In this document: one piece after another, positions 24,397 to 32,474 of the stretch
Numbering within the stretch: the first letter of the stretch is position 1
Layout of the letters: every line of letters begins with the position of its first letter
Origin: Streptococcus australis
Lineage (GTDB): Bacteria; Bacillota; Bacilli; Lactobacillales; Streptococcaceae
Assembly: GCF_901543175.1 (NCBI RefSeq)
Contig: NZ_LR594040.1
Span: 1,736,001 to 1,800,000, forward strand
DNA length: 64,000 nucleotides
Reading direction: 5' to 3'
The notes under the pieces: generated by a model
The model's input: the letters and a program-made list of their open reading frames with translations, nothing else
The model's database searches: none
What the model was told of the DNA's origin: nothing
Program-made: the position numbers and the translations under genes

Positions 24397-25659
24397 TCAT
24401 AAACGTTGGATACGTTTGAGTTTACGGCTAGTATCCCAGTGATAATCTGAAAATTGGATTTGAGGAACTATGAACTCTTTTTGCTGGGCCAAGAGTTGGA
24501 ACTGTGCTAAAATTGCTGTCTCTACGTCCTCATCTCGTCGGCTTAAACAAACTTCCACTAATTTCTCGGAATGTTGCTTAACTTGATAATCTCCTACATT
24601 CTCCACAAAGAGGATGCAACGCCTGATAAAGTCTGGATAGATGGTTACCTGCCCGCCATTCTGCCCTTCAAAGTAGAAGATATCATCAGAACGTCCTTCG
24701 ACCTTGTCAATCCGTGTATAGTAGGAGCCACAGGAACAAGGCTCCGGATTTTCAACCAAGATATCATTGAGCTGGTAGCGATAAACAGGCTGACTACTTC
24801 GCTTAAAGTCCGTAATCACTGGATAAAAACGGCGGTCATCTAGATACTGCTTTTCCACAAATATAATGTCTTCGTTGAGATGTAGATTACCAGCTGAGCA
24901 AGTGCAGGCTAGGAAACCTTCTGTCGCCTGATAAACTTGGTCAATGATGGATAGAGAAAAGGCTTCTGCGATCCGTCCCCTATCACTATCTTCCAAGATT
25001 TCCGCCACCGAAACGATTTTTTGTGGGTGAATAGCTAACTCTCCATCCTTGAGACGCTTGCTCAATTCAATCAACATCGAGGCTGGCGCCACAATAATCG
25101 TTGGTTGATAGTTGTTGAGTCGCTCTATATGCTCATCTGTATGTTTGAAAATATCAAAATACTCTAGACGAATGAGCGCCGTATTGATGGTCTGATAGAG
25201 TTCATTATCAGCTCTCAGGAAAAAGGCGATGCGGTGTCCAAAAAGCTGCCCCTTGGGCAACATCTTTGCCAAGATAGCCGCAGCCCACATACTTCGCTCT
25301 TTCTCTGTTGTGATAAAGAGCCCCCGATGTCCAGATGTCCCTGAAGATAGACCGACGGCCACTTCCCCTTTAAGTTCAGTGAAATCACGGGTCTTCTCGC
25401 TTTCAATAGCTAAGGATAAGGCTTCATCTCTATCCACTCCTTGGGTGTTGAGCTCATTAAAATGTTCCATCATAAAAGCCTTGTCCATATGGTCAAAGTT
25501 GCTAGGAACCCCATTTTTAAAGTAGGGAGACTCTCGCTTTAAAAAGTCCATATAGTTGGCTAATTGCTTTTTCTGATAGTTTTCTACAGCTTCTCGAGAT
25601 TTGAAATGATGAAGCCAACGAGTTTGGATAAAGGTTTTAAGAAAGGTTATTTTTTTCAT
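24397..25659 (-). CDS. Adenylate-forming ligase, PaaK/F390 synthetase-like
   Basis: A 420-residue member of the ANL superfamily, of the short PaaK/coenzyme F390 synthetase type. Visible: the phosphate-binding loop GLSSGTSGHRG (about residue 104-114), the YQATEG motif, DFKRSSQPVYRYQLND with the conserved ribose-binding Asp, and a CSCG cysteine pair near the hinge. It probably activates a carboxylic acid as an adenylate and loads it on CoA or a carrier. Its ATG overlaps the hydrolase stop by 23 bases. No carrier protein gene is seen in the operon. Confidence 0.82.
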   Translation of the reverse strand: MKKITFLKTFIQTRWLHHFKSREAVENYQKKQLANYMDFLKRESPYFKNGVPSNFDHMDKAFMMEHFNELNTQGVDRDEALSLAIESEKTRDFTELKGEVAVGLSSGTSGHRGLFITTEKERSMWAAAILAKMLPKGQLFGHRIAFFLRADNELYQTINTALIRLEYFDIFKHTDEHIERLNNYQPTIIVAPASMLIELSKRLKDGELAIHPQKIVSVAEILEDSDRGRIAEAFSLSIIDQVYQATEGFLACTCSAGNLHLNEDIIFVEKQYLDDRRFYPVITDFKRSSQPVYRYQLNDILVENPEPCSCGSYYTRIDKVEGRSDDIFYFEGQNGGQVTIYPDFIRRCILFVENVGDYQVKQHSEKLVEVCLSRRDEDVETAILAQFQLLAQQKEFIVPQIQFSDYHWDTSRKLKRIQRL

Positions 25660-26452
25660 GTAAGATTGACTCTATCCTTTCTACAGGATCATGGCTAACA
25701 ACTACCTCAATACCGGCTTTTAAGACTTCCTCCAGAAACTCTGTCCCCCTGATATAGTCGGTCTTATTATCCTGGACCAAGGAAGGAATCAGGTGCATCT
25801 GCTTGGTGTAAGGTAAGAGGTCAATTCCCCAACAGAGGTCCGCTGCAATGAGGAGATTAAGGTCTGGAAAATATAGACAGGCTTGCCCCCTAGCATGCCC
25901 ATCAACAGAGGCTACTAGGATACTGCCATCTCCAAAAAGGTCACAAATCGGACCATAGGGAAAATTTGAATAGTGCTGATTTGCCTTGATAACAGTCAGT
26001 CTCTTCTCAAAATCAGCTGGTAAAAACTCTTTAAAAATCAAATCCTTGAGCTTGGGTTTCTGGTAAACTTCAAAAACCTCTTGAGTCAGGATAAATTGCG
26101 CATTCGGGAAAAAACTAGCCCCTCCTAAATGGTCTGGATGGAGATGAGACAACATGACATAGGTAATCTCTTCTGGCCTAATTCCTTTTGCCTTCAATAA
26201 GTATGAAATCTGATCTCTTTCCGTCATCTGAACAGGAGTTCCTAGACGGTAAAAACCATATCGAAGCTTCGTCTTAATATCATAGTGATAGCCAGTATCA
26301 TAAAGCAGATAGCCCTTGTCTCTGTGCTTAATCAGAAAGACGCCAGCTGGAAAGGTCATCTTTTTATTCTTGACTCCCTTAAACAGCAAACCTGCATAAC
26401 TGGTACAGTAGCCGGCCGGGAAATAATCAATGCTTTCGATAATCTTTGACAT
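25637..26452 (-). CDS. Metallo-beta-lactamase-fold hydrolase, lactonase/thioesterase-like
   Basis: A 271-residue protein with the dinuclear metal motif H103-L-H105-P-D107-H108 (SHLHPDHLGG), later metal ligands in DGHARGQ and AADLCWG, and SHDP near the C-terminus. The pattern resembles N-acyl-homoserine lactonases and PqsE-type thioesterases. Substrate unknown; in this operon it may release or trim the thioester product. ATG at 26452; an in-frame TTG three codons upstream is less likely. The gene overlaps both neighbours, by 26 bases upstream and 23 downstream. Confidence 0.85.
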   Translation of the reverse strand: MSKIIESIDYFPAGYCTSYAGLLFKGVKNKKMTFPAGVFLIKHRDKGYLLYDTGYHYDIKTKLRYGFYRLGTPVQMTERDQISYLLKAKGIRPEEITYVMLSHLHPDHLGGASFFPNAQFILTQEVFEVYQKPKLKDLIFKEFLPADFEKRLTVIKANQHYSNFPYGPICDLFGDGSILVASVDGHARGQACLYFPDLNLLIAADLCWGIDLLPYTKQMHLIPSLVQDNKTDYIRGTEFLEEVLKAGIEVVVSHDPVERIESILHEKNNLS

Positions 26453-27407
26453 ACTGGTCAATCCCTTCTGAAATACTGATTTTAGGGCAATAACCCAAGT
26501 CTCGCTCCGCCTTGCTGATGTCCAGTGTCTGGCTATACCTCAGTAAATAATAGGTGTAGCGTGTCAGAGCTGGCTCACCTTTGAGTTTCAAGGTCTTATA
26601 AAGAAACTCTAAACCATTGGCAATAGCTGACAGAAGAGGAGCTGGTACTCTTCTGTATGTTATCGGATAACCCAAACCTCTCAGGGTTTCTTCTATCAGA
26701 CTCCTAAATTCCCTTGGTTCTCCATTGGTGATGTTATATACTTCACCACTAGCTTGAGGGGCCTCTAGAGCCAAGCGAATGGCCAGAGCAACATTTTCCA
26801 CACAGGTCATATCCATGAGCTGACGACCGTCCCCTATCAAGGGAATGCCAATCTTCTGACTGAGTTTGAGAACCCGGGGCAAAATACTGGTATCCCCAAT
26901 CCCAAAAAGCCCACGAGGTCGTAAGATTATACTAGGAACATCGGGATAATCCTTAAACAGCTTCTCCGAAGCTAGTTTACTACGAATGTAGTTATTTAGA
27001 TTATTTTCCTGAGGCGCATCGCATTCTTTGATAGATATCTGATCTCTAGGAGTAGCATAGATGCTAGGTGAGGATACGTAAACCAAGCGTTGGATACCCG
27101 TCTCCCGACAAGCCTCTAAAACATACTTGGTCCCCAAGACATTTGTCTGGTAGAAATCTTCCCAAGGTCCCCAGACGGTAGAAAGAGCACCCGCATGCAC
27201 AACCATGTCCATACCCTGAGAAGCCTGAGTCAAATCCTCTTGCTTGGTCAAATCTCCCTGAAAAAATGATACTAGGGAGCTCTCCAAAGACTGACCCGCC
27301 TTGTGATTGCGTCCAAAAGCGCGTACCTGATAGCCCTGCTGACTGAGCTCTTCAACAACATACTTGCCTAGAAAGCCCGTAGCACCTGTTACCAATACTT
27401 TCTTCAT
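26427..27407 (-). CDS. NAD(P)-dependent extended SDR, 3-beta-HSD/OleD-like
   Basis: A 326-residue extended short-chain dehydrogenase. The dinucleotide-binding loop GATGFLG is at residues 7-13, SSPSIY supplies the catalytic Ser region, and YIRSK carries the Tyr-X3-Lys pair. The DMTCVENVALAI and YNITNGEP segments are typical of the 3-beta-hydroxysteroid dehydrogenase/OleD group, which reduces beta-keto acids. It starts three bases after the glycosyltransferase stop, with AGGAGAAGTAAAAA before ATG. It probably reduces the ketosynthase product. Confidence 0.88.
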   Translation of the reverse strand: MKKVLVTGATGFLGKYVVEELSQQGYQVRAFGRNHKAGQSLESSLVSFFQGDLTKQEDLTQASQGMDMVVHAGALSTVWGPWEDFYQTNVLGTKYVLEACRETGIQRLVYVSSPSIYATPRDQISIKECDAPQENNLNNYIRSKLASEKLFKDYPDVPSIILRPRGLFGIGDTSILPRVLKLSQKIGIPLIGDGRQLMDMTCVENVALAIRLALEAPQASGEVYNITNGEPREFRSLIEETLRGLGYPITYRRVPAPLLSAIANGLEFLYKTLKLKGEPALTRYTYYLLRYSQTLDISKAERDLGYCPKISISEGIDQYVKDYRKH

Positions 27408-27410
27408 TTT

Positions 27411-28679
27411 TTACTTCTCCTTGTCCCCTAAGAGCCGATGTATTTCGCTCTTCAGAATCTCTGTTGGCTGATAGACTTGGGCTGCGCGACTGAGTTTGTT
27501 CAAGTCTGGCCAGTCAGCTCTAGCCAATAACTGATCAAAAGCTCGCCCAATCGCTTCCGTATCCTCTCGTTTAGCAGTCAGGGCAATCCCTGCCTCTAGC
27601 CCGCGAACCGCATAGTCATACTGATCATAGTCATGAGGGAGAATCAAGGCAGGCTTGCCATAGATAATACATTGGTAAAAAATACCCGCACCGCCATGAT
27701 GAATTACATAATCCATCTGAGAAATGTATTCCTTATAGGGAAGATAGGATACCACCGAAACATTGTCCATGATCTCCTCACATTGGAAGTCTTGTCCGCC
27801 AAACCCCAGAGTCACAAAGAAGTGACAGTCTGGATGGGCTTTTGCCAATTGTTGGGTCTGGTAGAGGAGGTTGTCTTTGGCCCATGCTAGCTGAGTCCCA
27901 CAAGATACAAGGACTTTCTTATGATTTGCATAAGGACCCAAATCTAGGGGATAATTCTCTGCCCTCTCAATCGAAGACCCAAAAGGTCCCACCCAAAGGT
28001 AATGCTCTGGAAAACCACTTTTCAGCTCCAATTCTTTCATCCCAATCCCTAAGATAGAATAGGGGGAATAGATAGTTTCTTGACCTTTCTGATTGTAGAA
28101 CTTAAAATCGTAACGTTTTAAGCGTTCTCTCAATAAAAAGGTTACGATTCGTTTCCCTAAACGAGTCACTTTTCTCCCCAGCCATTGCTGGACAGATTGG
28201 AACGGTGTCTTTGGACTGCCCATTCCTCCAAAGAAACAAGGCGGTCCATCTGTCGTTTCAATGGCAAATTGTGTCGCCATGGTTGTTATCCAAGGAATTC
28301 CCAACTGTTCCGCTACTAACCCCCCAGATAAGGTGATGAAGTCGGCAATCACAATATCAGGTCGATTTTCCTGCCACTCTTGCACTAGTTGGTCAGACAC
28401 CACATCGATCAAATCAAGACTAGCTGACAACTGTCGATAAGCAGAAATAAGGTTTAATTGCCCTTCATTGTTGGCTACGCGCTCAAATTCATCTACAGAA
28501 TTTTCTAAAATGGGAATCACCTGGAATCCCATCTCCTCTGCAACAGCTTTTCGTTGCGGTCCTGTAAATAATCGAATCTCATACAAGGGATCCTTCAACA
28601 AGGGTGCGAGTAGATTCAAGGTTGGGAAGAGATGCCCACTTAAGGGCACTACAACCACATCAATTTTGATTTTTCTCAT
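27411..28679 (-). CDS. GT1-family glycosyltransferase (MGT/UGT type)
   Basis: A 422-residue GT-B enzyme of family 1. The N-terminal domain opens with KIDVVVVPLSGHLFPTLNLL, the GHxxP acceptor-side motif; the C-terminal domain has VSCGTQLAW and HHGGAGIFYQCIIYGKPALI, the UDP-sugar binding signature. Such enzymes glycosylate lipids, macrolides or polyketides. The start is the ATG at 28677-28679; an ATG 20 codons upstream lies in the terminator hairpin of the alcohol dehydrogenase. No ribosome-binding site precedes the chosen ATG, and a TGCTATCCT -10-like sequence ends seven bases before it, so the transcript may be leaderless. Confidence 0.85.
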   Translation of the reverse strand: MRKIKIDVVVVPLSGHLFPTLNLLAPLLKDPLYEIRLFTGPQRKAVAEEMGFQVIPILENSVDEFERVANNEGQLNLISAYRQLSASLDLIDVVSDQLVQEWQENRPDIVIADFITLSGGLVAEQLGIPWITTMATQFAIETTDGPPCFFGGMGSPKTPFQSVQQWLGRKVTRLGKRIVTFLLRERLKRYDFKFYNQKGQETIYSPYSILGIGMKELELKSGFPEHYLWVGPFGSSIERAENYPLDLGPYANHKKVLVSCGTQLAWAKDNLLYQTQQLAKAHPDCHFFVTLGFGGQDFQCEEIMDNVSVVSYLPYKEYISQMDYVIHHGGAGIFYQCIIYGKPALILPHDYDQYDYAVRGLEAGIALTAKREDTEAIGRAFDQLLARADWPDLNKLSRAAQVYQPTEILKSEIHRLLGDKEK

Positions 28680-28701
28680 ATGTCTAGGATAGCAAATTTT
28701 T

Positions 28702-28732
28702 AAAAAAAGAACTACCAAAATGATAGTTCTTT
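28702..28732 (-). terminator. Terminator after the iron alcohol dehydrogenase gene
   Basis: Minus-strand hairpin AAAGAACTA/TAGTTCTTT with a nine-base loop (28706-28732), followed by TTTTTTT (28702-28708). It separates the dehydrogenase from the five-gene operon. Confidence 0.85.
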
Positions 28733-28766
28733 CCAGCATTATTTAGCTTCTTTTTCACTTTAAGAA

Positions 28767-29918
28767 TTAGAACAATTCCTTATAGAAGGCAATAGTTTCT
28801 TCTAATGTTGGCATAAATGGATTTCCTGGTGCACAGGCATCAATCAAGGCATTCTTAGAAAGGTAGTCAAAGTCAAAATCTTTTTCTTGGATACCGAGTT
28901 CAGTTAGTTTCTTCGGAATGCCTACTGTTTCAGACAATTTTTCAATCTCAGCGATAGCGTAGGCAGCACATTCTTGGTCTGTTTTCCCTTCAACATGAAG
29001 TCCCAAGGCTTTAGCTACATTGCGGAAAGCTTCTGGTACACGTTTAGCATTTTCACGCTCAACAACAGGGAGAAGCATGGCACAGCAAACACCATGTGGT
29101 AAATTATATACTGCACCGAGTTGGTGAGCCATTGAGTGAACATAACCCAGACCAGCATTGTTAAAGCTCATACCACCGAGGAAGATGGCATTGACCATCG
29201 CCTCACGCGCTTCAATATCATGGCCATTTGCTACGGCACGAGGGAGGTACTCCTTGATGAGTTCAATCGCTCCGATAGAGAGTTTCTTGGTCACATCATA
29301 AGCACCCGGTGTTACCAAGGCTTCGACAGCGTGGGTAAGAGCGTCCATACCTGTTGCTGCTGTCAATCCTTTCGGTTTTGAAAGCATGAGTTCTGGATCA
29401 TTAACAGAGATAAGGGCTAGGCTGTTCTTATCTACCATTACCATTTTGACTTTGCGTTCTTCGTCAGTAATGACATAGTTGATGGTGATTTCTGCTGAAG
29501 TTCCAGCCGTTGTATTGATCGCAACCACTGGCAACCCTTTTTTAGCAGACTTGTGGAGGCCTTCGTAGTCCTGTGGCTTTCCACCATTTGTCGCAATGAT
29601 AGAGATACAACTAGCCGCATCCTGAGGAGATCCACCTCCAAGACTGATGATGAAGTCACAACCATGCTCTTTCAGGGCAGCCACTCCGTCTGTGACGTTC
29701 TTGCAAGTCGGATTTGGCTCAACATCGCTAAAGATCACATATTCAATCCCTTCAGCATCTAATGGTTTTAGGACCTTAGGTAAAATATCACTGCCTTCGA
29801 TGAACTTATCTGTCACCAAAAGGGCCTTCTTATACCCAAGTTCCTTGATATACGGACCTACTTCATTTACAACGCCTTTACCGATAAGGTTAACTGCCGG
29901 AACGTAAAATGTAGCCAT
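28767..29918 (-). CDS. Iron-containing alcohol dehydrogenase
   Basis: A 383-residue group III Fe-dependent alcohol dehydrogenase, NAD(P)-linked, of the 1,3-propanediol/butanol dehydrogenase type. It has the GGGSPQDAAS dinucleotide loop, the metal-ligand region GMDALTHAVEALV and GGMSFNNAGLGYVHSMAHQLG, and NLPHGVCCAMLLP with the last His ligand. The start follows AGGAGGAAAAGCAC. A consensus-like promoter with a cre-like site just upstream suggests catabolite repression. It is transcribed alone, ended by its own terminator. Confidence 0.93.
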   Translation of the reverse strand: MATFYVPAVNLIGKGVVNEVGPYIKELGYKKALLVTDKFIEGSDILPKVLKPLDAEGIEYVIFSDVEPNPTCKNVTDGVAALKEHGCDFIISLGGGSPQDAASCISIIATNGGKPQDYEGLHKSAKKGLPVVAINTTAGTSAEITINYVITDEERKVKMVMVDKNSLALISVNDPELMLSKPKGLTAATGMDALTHAVEALVTPGAYDVTKKLSIGAIELIKEYLPRAVANGHDIEAREAMVNAIFLGGMSFNNAGLGYVHSMAHQLGAVYNLPHGVCCAMLLPVVERENAKRVPEAFRNVAKALGLHVEGKTDQECAAYAIAEIEKLSETVGIPKKLTELGIQEKDFDFDYLSKNALIDACAPGNPFMPTLEETIAFYKELF

Positions 29919-29963
29919 GTGCTTTTCCTCCTGCGCCTCTGCGCTATTTGATTATTTACTATA

Positions 29964-29992
29964 AGTATACGATGTTATAGGGTGTTTTGCAA
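29964..29992 (-). promoter_or_regulatory. Promoter of the iron alcohol dehydrogenase gene
   Basis: Minus-strand -35 TTGCAA (29987-29992), 17-base spacer, -10 TATACT (29964-29969). Confidence 0.8.
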
Positions 29993-29997
29993 ACATT

Positions 29998-30011
29998 TGT
30001 AAGCGTTTTAA
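29998..30011. promoter_or_regulatory. cre-like site (CcpA)
   Basis: TGTAAGCGTTTTAA matches the catabolite-responsive pattern TGNAANCGNTNNCA except near its last positions. It ends five bases upstream of the -35 of the alcohol dehydrogenase promoter. Confidence 0.5.
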
Positions 30012-30051
30012 GTAAAAAATCAGTAAAGAAGCACTGGTCACGTTTTTAAAC

Positions 30052-30094
30052 AAAAAAGCTCCAAAAAGATGGATTTCATCTCATTGGAACTTTT
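30052..30094 (-). terminator. Terminator of the 151-residue lipoprotein gene
   Basis: Minus-strand imperfect hairpin pairing AAAAGTTCCAA and GATG with CATC and TTGGAGCTTTTTT. The U-run is at 30052-30057. Confidence 0.75.
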
Positions 30095-30103
30095 GCTTAA
30101 TCA

Positions 30104-30559
30104 TTATTGTTTCGTTAAGACTACTCGGTCAGATGCCTCTCGGTCCATATCATCAATAATCATTTGATTACCATTAACCGCGTAAATTTTAACATCATCT
30201 CCGATAATGACACGTTGATTTTCGGGATCAAAGGTGACTTGCTTGATTTCCTTATCTCCATCTGACTCGACCTCAGTCCATGTACCAATTTTACCTGTTA
30301 CAACAAGAGTAATCTGGTCATTCTCATCTTTTCCAGTATAGGTACCATCGATGTTCGTAGGTTGAGCTACTGGGGCGTCCTGGCTTGAGGATGCCTGTGG
30401 TTGGCTGGCACTTGTAGCAGCACTAGAAGATGACTCTTGTTGAGTAGATGATTGTTGAGCAGATTGCTGGGTAGGTGCTTGTGTCTTAGATCCACAAGCT
30501 GCTAATAGACTAAGAATTGCTAGGAAAGCAATAGAAAGTGTGAATGTTTTGATTTTCAT
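30104..30559 (-). CDS. Putative lipoprotein
   Basis: A 151-residue secreted lipoprotein. Signal peptide with lipobox LLAAC (cleavage before Cys22), then a Gln/Ser/Ala/Thr-rich linker to about residue 68, then a compact beta-rich C-terminal domain starting NIDGTYTGKDENDQITLVV. No enzymatic motif. A similar gene lies upstream of folC's downstream neighbourhood in pneumococcus as I remember. It has its own promoter overlapping the folC stop and its own terminator. Confidence 0.85.
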   Translation of the reverse strand: MKIKTFTLSIAFLAILSLLAACGSKTQAPTQQSAQQSSTQQESSSSAATSASQPQASSSQDAPVAQPTNIDGTYTGKDENDQITLVVTGKIGTWTEVESDGDKEIKQVTFDPENQRVIIGDDVKIYAVNGNQMIIDDMDREASDRVVLTKQ

Positions 30560-30621
30560 AGCGATTTCCTTTCTTTTGTGCTAATGTATTTCTGAAATCG
30601 TTTTCGAGTTTTCCTCCTCCC

Positions 30622-30650
30622 AGTATAGCAACTTAAGTCCAGAAGGTCAA
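30622..30650 (-). promoter_or_regulatory. Promoter of the lipoprotein gene
   Basis: Minus-strand -35 TTGACC (30645-30650), 17-base spacer, -10 TATACT (30622-30627). The -35 overlaps the end of folC. Confidence 0.75.
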
Positions 30651-31897
30651 CTAGCCCCATCGCTTCCAACCAAACTCGCTCGCACTTCCGAGATAAAGTA
30701 GAGTGACCCCGTCACGAAAAGCAGGTCCTGGTCATTGGCCTTTTCTTCAAATTCTCTGATAAAATCGCCATAAGAAGAAATCAAATCGTAACCCGCCACA
30801 TCCTTCTCATCCAAAGAACCTTGGTAGTCAAAGCCCGTTACCTTAAGTTCCACCTGAGGCAACTGCTCAGATAGATAGCCTAACATCCCTTGATAATCCT
30901 TGCGTTTAAGAGCCCCAAAAAGAATGTGAACTTGATAGCCTTGCTGGATTTTCCCTTGGATAAACTCGACCAGACGGGTTAAAGCTGGAAGATTGTGAGC
31001 TCCATCTAGGTAGATTTGCGGACGAATCCGTTCCAATCGACCCGCCCAGTGAGTCTCTTGCAATGCCTGTCTGACAAGCTCTTCTTCGACACCTCCCTCT
31101 CTTGACGCCATAAACAGAAGAAAAGTTTGTAAAGCCAAGGCGGCATTTTCTTGCTGGTAGGCGCCTTCCAAGCCGATTTTAAGCTGGGAAAATCTTGCAA
31201 GGCTACTTGAAAAATCCCCAGCATTCAATGTGAAGTCTCGCCCAGCTTGATAAAATTCAACAGCTAACTCTCTCGCTTTACTTTGACAGACAAGCTCCGC
31301 TTCTGGAGTAAGCTTGGCAATGACCGCCTTCCTGCCAGCCTTGAAGATACCAGCTTTCTGCTCTGCTATTTCCTCCAGACTGTCACCCAAGGTCTCCTGA
31401 TGATCTAGCCCAACGGAAGTAATAACTGCAATTTCTCCTGTTACGACATTAGTGGTATCAAGTAGACCACCAATCCCCACTTCTAGTAAAACTAAATCCA
31501 CCTCTTGTTCCCTAAAATAAAGAAAAGCAATCAGGGTCAACAACTCAAAGAAAGATAATTGGTCATGTGTTTCCAAAAGAGCTTTTTCCATCTCCTTGAC
31601 CTGCTCCGCCAAACGGATAAAATCTGCATCAGCAATCGGTTGTCCATTGATGCAGATTCGATCATGGATGCTGATAATATGAGGAGAGGTAAAGGTCCCA
31701 ACTTTTTTCCCATGAACTGCAAACAACTCCCTCATAAAGGCAATAGTTGACCCCTTGCCATTCGTTCCTGTTACATGGATAATGGGATAAGTCTTCTCAG
31801 GATTCCCTAGTAAATCCACTGCTCGCTGCATTCGTCCAAGTCCAGATCTAAAGTTTAAACCAATCCGACTATGGAGCCATTCTTCTACTTCAAACAT
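30647..31897 (-). CDS. folC: Folylpolyglutamate synthase / dihydrofolate synthase
   Basis: Adds glutamate to dihydropteroate and folates in an ATP-dependent Mur-ligase-type reaction. The 416-residue protein has the P-loop VTGTNGKGST (about residues 42-51), GLDHQETLGDSLEEIA with the metal/ATP region, and YLDGAHNLPA in the C-terminal domain. The start at 31897 has AAGGAGATGT upstream; an ATG five codons earlier overlaps that site. The gene is isolated from the upstream DUF1292 gene by a terminator. Confidence 0.95.
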   Translation of the reverse strand: MFEVEEWLHSRIGLNFRSGLGRMQRAVDLLGNPEKTYPIIHVTGTNGKGSTIAFMRELFAVHGKKVGTFTSPHIISIHDRICINGQPIADADFIRLAEQVKEMEKALLETHDQLSFFELLTLIAFLYFREQEVDLVLLEVGIGGLLDTTNVVTGEIAVITSVGLDHQETLGDSLEEIAEQKAGIFKAGRKAVIAKLTPEAELVCQSKARELAVEFYQAGRDFTLNAGDFSSSLARFSQLKIGLEGAYQQENAALALQTFLLFMASREGGVEEELVRQALQETHWAGRLERIRPQIYLDGAHNLPALTRLVEFIQGKIQQGYQVHILFGALKRKDYQGMLGYLSEQLPQVELKVTGFDYQGSLDEKDVAGYDLISSYGDFIREFEEKANDQDLLFVTGSLYFISEVRASLVGSDGAS

Positions 31898-31950
31898 ACA
31901 TCTCCTTAACAAAATCCAATCAACTATCGCACCAAAGTATTACTGCAAGT

Positions 31951-31983
31951 AAAAAACGAGGCCGGGACAACAATCCCGACCTC
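31951..31983 (-). terminator. Terminator after the DUF1292 gene and hairpin array
   Basis: Minus-strand hairpin GAGGTCGGGA/TCCCGGCCTC (31958-31983) followed by GTTTTTT (31951-31957). Confidence 0.85.
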
Positions 31984-32026
31984 TTACCTGGTTAGCTAAT
32001 TACTAGCTACTATAAATTTCAACGTT

Positions 32027-32153
32027 GGCTAAAAACATCCCTCGGACATACCAGTTCTCTCTTACTTTAAGGAACTGGGCTAAAAACGTCCCCCGGACGT
32101 TCCAACTCTCTCCAATTTCTGGGAGTTGGGCTGATACAGTCTCCCAGACTGTA
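32027..32153 (-). repeat. Array of hairpins with 51-base period
   Basis: Directly downstream of the DUF1292 stop. GGCT starts units at 32027, 32078 and 32129, a 51-base period over 2.5 units. Each unit contributes hairpins: ACATCC/GGACAT then CCAGTTC/GAACTGG; ACGTCC/GGACGT then CCAACTC/GAGTTGG; and GATACAGTCT/AGACTGTATC. Arms differ between units but remain paired, so structure is conserved. The untranslated 3' region ends at the terminator at 31951-31983. Role may be mRNA 3'-end protection or a small RNA. Confidence 0.65.
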
Positions 32154-32459
32154 TCACTCCTCCATAAAGCTGTTGAAGACTTCTTCAATCATGTTCCATT
32201 CGTCTTCTGAATCTTCTGGAATTGGTTGTAATTCCCCTTCTGTTCCATCTTCATTTTCAGTGAATGAGTAAGCTTGGATTTCAACTTGCCCGTCTTCGTC
32301 TTCTTCTGCGTTAACTGGCACTAGAAGAACATAGTTTTTACCAAATTCTTCTTTTCCATCAATGGTCAAAAGGATTTCAAATAAAGTTTCATTTCCTTGC
32401 TCATCAACAAGTGTAATCAATTCACGTTCTTCGTGGTCATGGTTGTGATCGTGTGACAT
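32154..32459 (-). CDS. DUF1292 family protein (YrzB-like)
   Basis: A 101-residue, strongly acidic cytoplasmic protein that begins with a His/Asp/Glu run ([14 protein letters not shown]) followed by [19 protein letters not shown] and NYVLLVPV, the DUF1292 core. Function is unknown for the family. It is the last gene of the ireB-ruvX-DUF1292 set, an arrangement conserved across Firmicutes. It starts 15 bases after ruvX. Confidence 0.92.
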   Translation of the reverse strand: MSHDHNHDHEERELITLVDEQGNETLFEILLTIDGKEEFGKNYVLLVPVNAEEDEDGQVEIQAYSFTENEDGTEGELQPIPEDSEDEWNMIEEVFNSFMEE

Positions 32460-32474
32460 AGTTTCTCCTCTGCC

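Noticed and set aside
28680..28739. Longer glycosyltransferase start at 28739
   Set aside because: It would translate the terminator hairpin and U-tract of the alcohol dehydrogenase, and the extra residues do not belong to the GT1 fold.
32027..32153. CRISPR-like repeat array
   Set aside because: Units are 51 bases without unique spacers, only 2.5 copies, with internally paired arms and no cas genes nearby.
32003..32188. Minus-strand frame encoding a repeated NW-VRG-FLA peptide
   Set aside because: The repetition comes from the 51-base hairpin array read in one frame; there is no ribosome-binding site and it overlaps the DUF1292 gene.
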